Below, piece after piece: positions 5,707-9,218 of a stretch of DNA of 9,218 nt. Made by a program: the position numbers and the translations under genes. Source of the stretch: Nanobdellota archaeon (GTDB lineage: Archaea > Nanobdellota > Nanobdellia > Woesearchaeales > GW2011-AR9); the NCBI GenBank assembly GCA_018812355.1, contig JAHJDQ010000007.1:1-9218 (forward strand), read 5' to 3'. The stretch's first letter is position 1. Every line of letters starts with the position of its first letter. The notes under the pieces are model-generated. The model was not told the DNA's origin. It saw only the letters and a list, made by a program, of their open reading frames with translations, and made no database searches.

Positions 5707-8571
5707 ATGGCAGAAAAAACAATTAAAATTAATCCTGGTGTTACATTACCTGAAGTAGTTTCTTCAATAAAAAAAGGAGAATGGAAGATCCCAAGATTTC
5801 AAAGAGAATTTGTTTGGGAAAAAAGTAAAGTTATTGAGCTTCTTGATAGTATGTATAAAGAATTTCCAATAGGTAGTTTTTTTCTTTGGATACCCCCAGA
5901 AGATTATGCTCATTATTACAAAGACATTCCAGAATTAAATATTGAAAAAGGAAATATGAGATATTATACTCATTTTATTCTTGATGGTCAACAAAGATTA
6001 ACCTCATTATATGCAGTTTATAGGGGTCTTGAAATAAGAGGATTTGATTATTCAAAAATTTGTTTTGATCTTGATACTCATAAATTTAATGTAGATCCTG
6101 AGAACGATGAAAGAAATATATCTATTCATACAGTTCTTAATGAAGATAAATTTCTGGGAATCTATAATGAACTAACTGATGCTAGAAAGAAAAGGATCAT
6201 GAGAGTTAAAGATAGACTGAAAAACTATCCATTCCCAGTAATCACAATAGAAGACAAAAATATCGAGGAAGCTTGTAAAATTTTTGAAAGGATAAATCAA
6301 GGTGGAAAAAGATTAAGTATTTTTGATTTAGTTGTTGCAGTAACTTGGGATAAAGATTTTGAATTAAAAGAAGAAATTGATAAATTCAATAAAGAAATTG
6401 AAGATGTATTTGGAAAAATTGATTATGAAGTTTTTAGTGAAACATTATCATTGATTATTAATAAACAATGCACAAAAGCATTTCAATTAAAATTAACTCC
6501 TAATGATGTTAAAGAACAATGGGAAGATGTTAAAAAAGCAATAGGAAAAAGCATACAATTTCTTAGATCTAATCTTAAAGTTAGAAATTACGCTTATTTA
6601 CCCTATAGGGATATGCTTGCTTTAATAGCTTATTATTATTATGATTGTCATAAGAATAAAGTTGAATTAGATAAGAAATTTCTTGAAGAGTGGTTCTGGA
6701 AAGTAGCTTTTTCTAATCGTTATAGTGGTTCTTCATTTAATAAAATAGGAGAAGATAGAGCATATATTTTTGATAGAAAATTAAGAAATGAAGAATTTAG
6801 TATTGATTATGATATTAATATTTCAGTGGATAAACTTAAAAATGCAAATATGGGGAGAAGCACCGCATTTAGAAATGCGCTTGTTTTAATAATGATTCAA
6901 CAACAACCGTTGAGCTTTATGGATAATAGCCCAATAGATATTGAAAAAGATCCCATCTCATCATTTAACGATTCTGAGAAGCACCATATCTTTCCTAAGA
7001 AATATCTTAGATCAATTGGTATTAAAGAAAAAAAAGCTACTAATTTATTAGTTAATTTCTGTTTAATTGATTCTCAATTAAATAAATTGATTTCTGGAAC
7101 TGAACCTAAAGAATATTTCATTAAATTTGAAAATAAAAATAAAGAACTGAAGAAAGCTTTAAACTCTCATCTTATCCCCTCTGATAAAGAATCTGCAATA
7201 TGGAAAAATGATTATGGCTTGTTTATCAACCAAAGGGCAGAACTTCTTTTGAGACAAGTTAAAAAAAGAATAGGAGATTTTACTGCAACAATTGAAGAAC
7301 AGATGGATAACAAACCAGCATTATTAATACAAAAATTGGAAAAAAACATCAGAGAAACAATTAATAATGTGTTATATGATTCATTAGGCGAAAATTGGTG
7401 GAATGAAGAAGGAGTTATTCCACAAGATGTTAAAAATTATGTGACAGATAAGATTAAGAAAGAAAAAGCAAATAAACCCTATATCTCTAATGAAGAATGG
7501 GAAACATCATTAAGAAAATTAGAACAAGTTAATATTATGGATTATTTGAAAATCATTCTCAAAAATTGGAATTTATTTGAAGACATATTTGGTTCAAAGA
7601 AAGGTATTGAGAGATACTTTGATGGTTTTTCCACAATAAGAAATCAAATTGATCACATAAAGACTATTGATGCAACAGAGAGGAAATTTGGAGAAACATC
7701 AATAGAATGGCTTTTCAAATGCATTCAAGATAATGATGAAAAAGAAATTGAAAAGACTCAAAAGAAAAGCGTAAGTAAATTATACATAAATGAGATTTAT
7801 GAGGAACTTAAAAGAAGAATACTAGATTTAGATTCAGAGATAGTAGAAAAACCCACAAAACATTACAAAGGTTTCAACAAAAAGAATAGTTTCTTCCACT
7901 TTTCGTTCATAAAATTTAGAAAAGACCATATTAGAGTTAGTTTATTAGTTAAAGAAGATACTTTCAAAGATCCAAATGCAATTACAATTGAAAAGTCAAG
8001 GAGAAAAGATAATGAAACTAAGTGGGTTACATTTAATATCTCTTCTTTAGATGAAATGGATTATGCTGTTGATTTGATTAAACAAGCTTATGACTATAAT
8101 GAGTGGTATCTTCAAAACAAAGGAAAAAAGAAGACTGCTAAACACAATAAAAGATTTGATTTCTGGAAAGGACTTTTAGATGTTGCTAAGGAAAAAGATG
8201 CTGATTTTAAAAATCTGTCTCCAAGTGTATATCATTGGATTGGAAAAGGTGGTGGAAAATCAGGGATTTCTTTTAATTTTGTAATCTTAAATAGATATGC
8301 AGGAATAGAAGTGTATTTAGATGTAAGAAAAAAAGAGATTAATAAAAAAAGATTTGATTCGTTGATTCAACACAAAAAAGAAATTGAAGATATTTTTGGG
8401 GATCCTCTAATGTGGGAAAGATTAGATTCAAAGAGAGCCTGTAGAATAAGTTACAAATTTGAGAATGTTGGTCTTAAAGATACAGATTCATGGAGTGATC
8501 TTCAAGAAAAGTTAGTTATAAAAATGATGAAATTAGAAAAGGCATTTGAGAATTTTATAGAACAGTTATAA
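5707..8571 (+). CDS. GmrSD-type restriction enzyme fused to HEPN, DUF5655 and DUF4268 domains
   Basis: This is a 954-residue multidomain protein. DUF262 (about 10-240) shows IPRFQREFVW (28-37), PIGS (54-57), DGQQR (93-97) and FERIN-QGG (193-200); in GmrS-type proteins this ParB-like domain is tied to NTP hydrolysis and DNA-modification sensing. DUF1524 follows, with an HNH-type HHIFP at 426-430 and Asn residues at 450 and 459, the GmrD DNA-cutting module. Residues about 545-675 resemble the Swt1-type HEPN family, with R645-N-Q-I-D-H650, an intact RNxxxH ribonuclease motif. Residues about 692-800 match DUF5655, and about 815-954 match DUF4268 (FWKGLL near 819, MWERLDSKRACRISY at 902-916), ending at the normal family terminus AFENFIEQL. 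A lysine-rich linker joins the last two. Known GmrSD enzymes cut glucosylated hydroxymethylcytosine DNA; whether this one does is inference. All catalytic motifs look intact. It ends with two consecutive TAA stops. Confidence 0.88.
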   Translation: MAEKTIKINPGVTLPEVVSSIKKGEWKIPRFQREFVWEKSKVIELLDSMYKEFPIGSFFLWIPPEDYAHYYKDIPELNIEKGNMRYYTHFILDGQQRLTSLYAVYRGLEIRGFDYSKICFDLDTHKFNVDPENDERNISIHTVLNEDKFLGIYNELTDARKKRIMRVKDRLKNYPFPVITIEDKNIEEACKIFERINQGGKRLSIFDLVVAVTWDKDFELKEEIDKFNKEIEDVFGKIDYEVFSETLSLIINKQCTKAFQLKLTPNDVKEQWEDVKKAIGKSIQFLRSNLKVRNYAYLPYRDMLALIAYYYYDCHKNKVELDKKFLEEWFWKVAFSNRYSGSSFNKIGEDRAYIFDRKLRNEEFSIDYDINISVDKLKNANMGRSTAFRNALVLIMIQQQPLSFMDNSPIDIEKDPISSFNDSEKHHIFPKKYLRSIGIKEKKATNLLVNFCLIDSQLNKLISGTEPKEYFIKFENKNKELKKALNSHLIPSDKESAIWKNDYGLFINQRAELLLRQVKKRIGDFTATIEEQMDNKPALLIQKLEKNIRETINNVLYDSLGENWWNEEGVIPQDVKNYVTDKIKKEKANKPYISNEEWETSLRKLEQVNIMDYLKIILKNWNLFEDIFGSKKGIERYFDGFSTIRNQIDHIKTIDATERKFGETSIEWLFKCIQDNDEKEIEKTQKKSVSKLYINEIYEELKRRILDLDSEIVEKPTKHYKGFNKKNSFFHFSFIKFRKDHIRVSLLVKEDTFKDPNAITIEKSRRKDNETKWVTFNISSLDEMDYAVDLIKQAYDYNEWYLQNKGKKKTAKHNKRFDFWKGLLDVAKEKDADFKNLSPSVYHWIGKGGGKSGISFNFVILNRYAGIEVYLDVRKKEINKKRFDSLIQHKKEIEDIFGDPLMWERLDSKRACRISYKFENVGLKDTDSWSDLQEKLVIKMMKLEKAFENFIEQL

Positions 8572-8574
8572 TAA

Positions 8575-8649
8575 AGTTTTCCCGCCCACTCTGAAGAATG
8601 TGGTTTTTGTAAATGGGTTAATACTTGTAATTGTGAAATTAAAGATTAA
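8575..8649 (+). pseudogene. Cysteine-rich C-terminal remnant, possibly of a PD-(D/E)XK/Cas4-like gene
   Basis: Between the GmrSD-HEPN stop and the convergent radC-like gene, one frame reads SFPAHSEECGFCKWVNTCNC and then EIKD before a TAA at 8647-8649. Four cysteines (codons at 8599, 8608, 8626 and 8632) give C-x2-C-x5-C-x-C. There is no start codon and a TAA sits directly upstream (8572-8574), so this is not a complete gene. The spacing and the Pro-rich lead-in resemble the C-terminal cysteine cluster of Cas4- or RecB-like nucleases, which would make it the surviving 3' end of a displaced gene. The first 60 bases of this stretch from 8581 (about 37% GC) are somewhat richer in GC than the gene line I tallied (25%). 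The match is by eye and the fragment is short, so chance is a real alternative. Confidence 0.3.
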
Positions 8650-9218
8650 GAATTCTCTTTAAAACTATGATAATTATCTTTACCAATTATTACATGATCA
8701 AGAACTTTAATGTTTAAAATTTCTCCTGCTTCCATTAATTTTTCTGTAATTTCTTTATCCTCTATTGATGGTTCTGAATCTCCTGAAGGATGGTTATGTA
8801 CTAAAATTATTGAATTAGCACTTTCTTTTATTGCTGATTTAAAAACTTCCCTAGGATGAATGATTGAAGCATTTAATGTCCCAATTGATATGATTTCATC
8901 TTTAATAATTTTATTTTTTGTATCTAAATGAAGAACCATAAAATGTTCTTTTTTATTATCGGCTAGTTTTTCAGAAGCATAAAGAAAGACATCTTTTGCA
9001 GTTTTTATTGGCAAATTATTGACTTTGGATAAATTGTGTCTTTTATTGAATTCAAATAATGCTTTCATTTGCATTGCTTTTGCAGGACCTATGCCTCTAA
9101 TCTCTTGTAATTCTTTTAATGATAAATCATTCAATTTATCAATTCCATATTTTGTAATTAGTCTATCACTCATTTCAATTGCATTTTCTTGCTTGTTTCC
9201 TGTCTTGAATATTACTGC
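8646..9218 (-). CDS. radC: RadC family JAMM/MPN protein, 5' end beyond the window
   Basis: The minus-strand frame runs from the window edge to a TAA at 8646-8648, giving 190 residues. A helix-hairpin-helix lies at about 32-55 (ELQEIRGIGPAKAMQMKALF). The JAMM/MPN domain follows from about residue 75, with E91, H141-N-H143, S151 and D154 in VHNHPSGDSEPSIEDKE, the classic RadC metal site. The internal ATG at 9171-9173 is not the true start: the 15 codons before it read AVIFKTGNKQENAIE, which matches the conserved RadC N-terminal region (typically a RTG-x-K-x-x-S stretch), so the gene continues to the right. RadC family members are named after an old recombination-repair phenotype, but their biochemical role is unclear; they often sit in mobile or defence regions. 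The gene converges on the rightward operon and is not part of it. All metal ligands are present. Confidence 0.92.
   Translation of the reverse strand, partial: AVIFKTGNKQENAIEMSDRLITKYGIDKLNDLSLKELQEIRGIGPAKAMQMKALFEFNKRHNLSKVNNLPIKTAKDVFLYASEKLADNKKEHFMVLHLDTKNKIIKDEIISIGTLNASIIHPREVFKSAIKESANSIILVHNHPSGDSEPSIEDKEITEKLMEAGEILNIKVLDHVIIGKDNYHSFKENS

Noticed and set aside
8586..8608. A possible terminator: CCAC pairing with GTGG, followed by five T residues
   Set aside because: The stem has only four base pairs with a ten-base loop and cannot be extended. The T run may help termination, especially in an archaeon, but it overlaps the cysteine-rich frame and is too weak to call.

Overview
The window is a very AT-rich (about 25-37% GC in the lines I tallied by eye), densely packed stretch of a prokaryotic genome. 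It looks like the downstream half of a defence gene cluster. Five genes read rightward with almost no spacing (1-8571). A leftward radC-type gene (8646-9218, cut by the window edge) converges on them. TGA and TAA both act as stops and TGG encodes Trp, so the code is standard. Shine-Dalgarno-like sites precede several genes. Composition, the archaeal-looking short RadC and the DUF2779 gene would fit a DPANN-type archaeon such as Woesearchaeota or Pacearchaeota, but an AT-rich bacterium fits almost as well; I cannot decide from this window.

Layout: (1) 1-237, the last 78 codons of a protein ending in a DUF3320-like winged-helix domain, the usual tail of large DUF4011-type superfamily 1 helicases. 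(2) 257-3427, a single-chain type IIG restriction-modification enzyme: PD-(D/E)XK nuclease, helical linker, N6-adenine methyltransferase and TaqI-like recognition region. (3) 3424-4236, a 270-residue protein with a degenerate PD-(D/E)XK-like core, translationally coupled to the type IIG gene by an ATGA overlap. (4) 4238-5686, a DUF2779 protein that joins a Cas4-like iron-sulfur nuclease to a DEDDy-type exonuclease-like domain. (5) 5707-8571, a 954-residue chimera carrying a GmrSD restriction core (DUF262 plus DUF1524 HNH), a Swt1-like HEPN domain with an intact RNxxxH motif, a DUF5655 domain and a DUF4268 domain. (6) 8575-8649, a short cysteine-rich reading frame without a start, possibly the remnant of another nuclease gene. 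(7) 8646-9218, RadC on the minus strand.

How they may work together (inference): the type IIG enzyme marks self DNA and cuts unmethylated DNA. The helicase, the coupled nuclease-like protein and the Cas4/exonuclease fusion could unwind and degrade the ends. The GmrSD-HEPN chimera could act as a second layer, cutting modified DNA and, through HEPN, RNA. The tight co-directional spacing supports co-expression, but nothing in the sequence proves a single integrated system rather than a set of neighbouring defences. No gene-free stretch reaches 300 bases; the longest is the 74-base gap at 8572-8645. I found no tRNA, rRNA, CRISPR array, insertion sequence or inverted terminal repeat.
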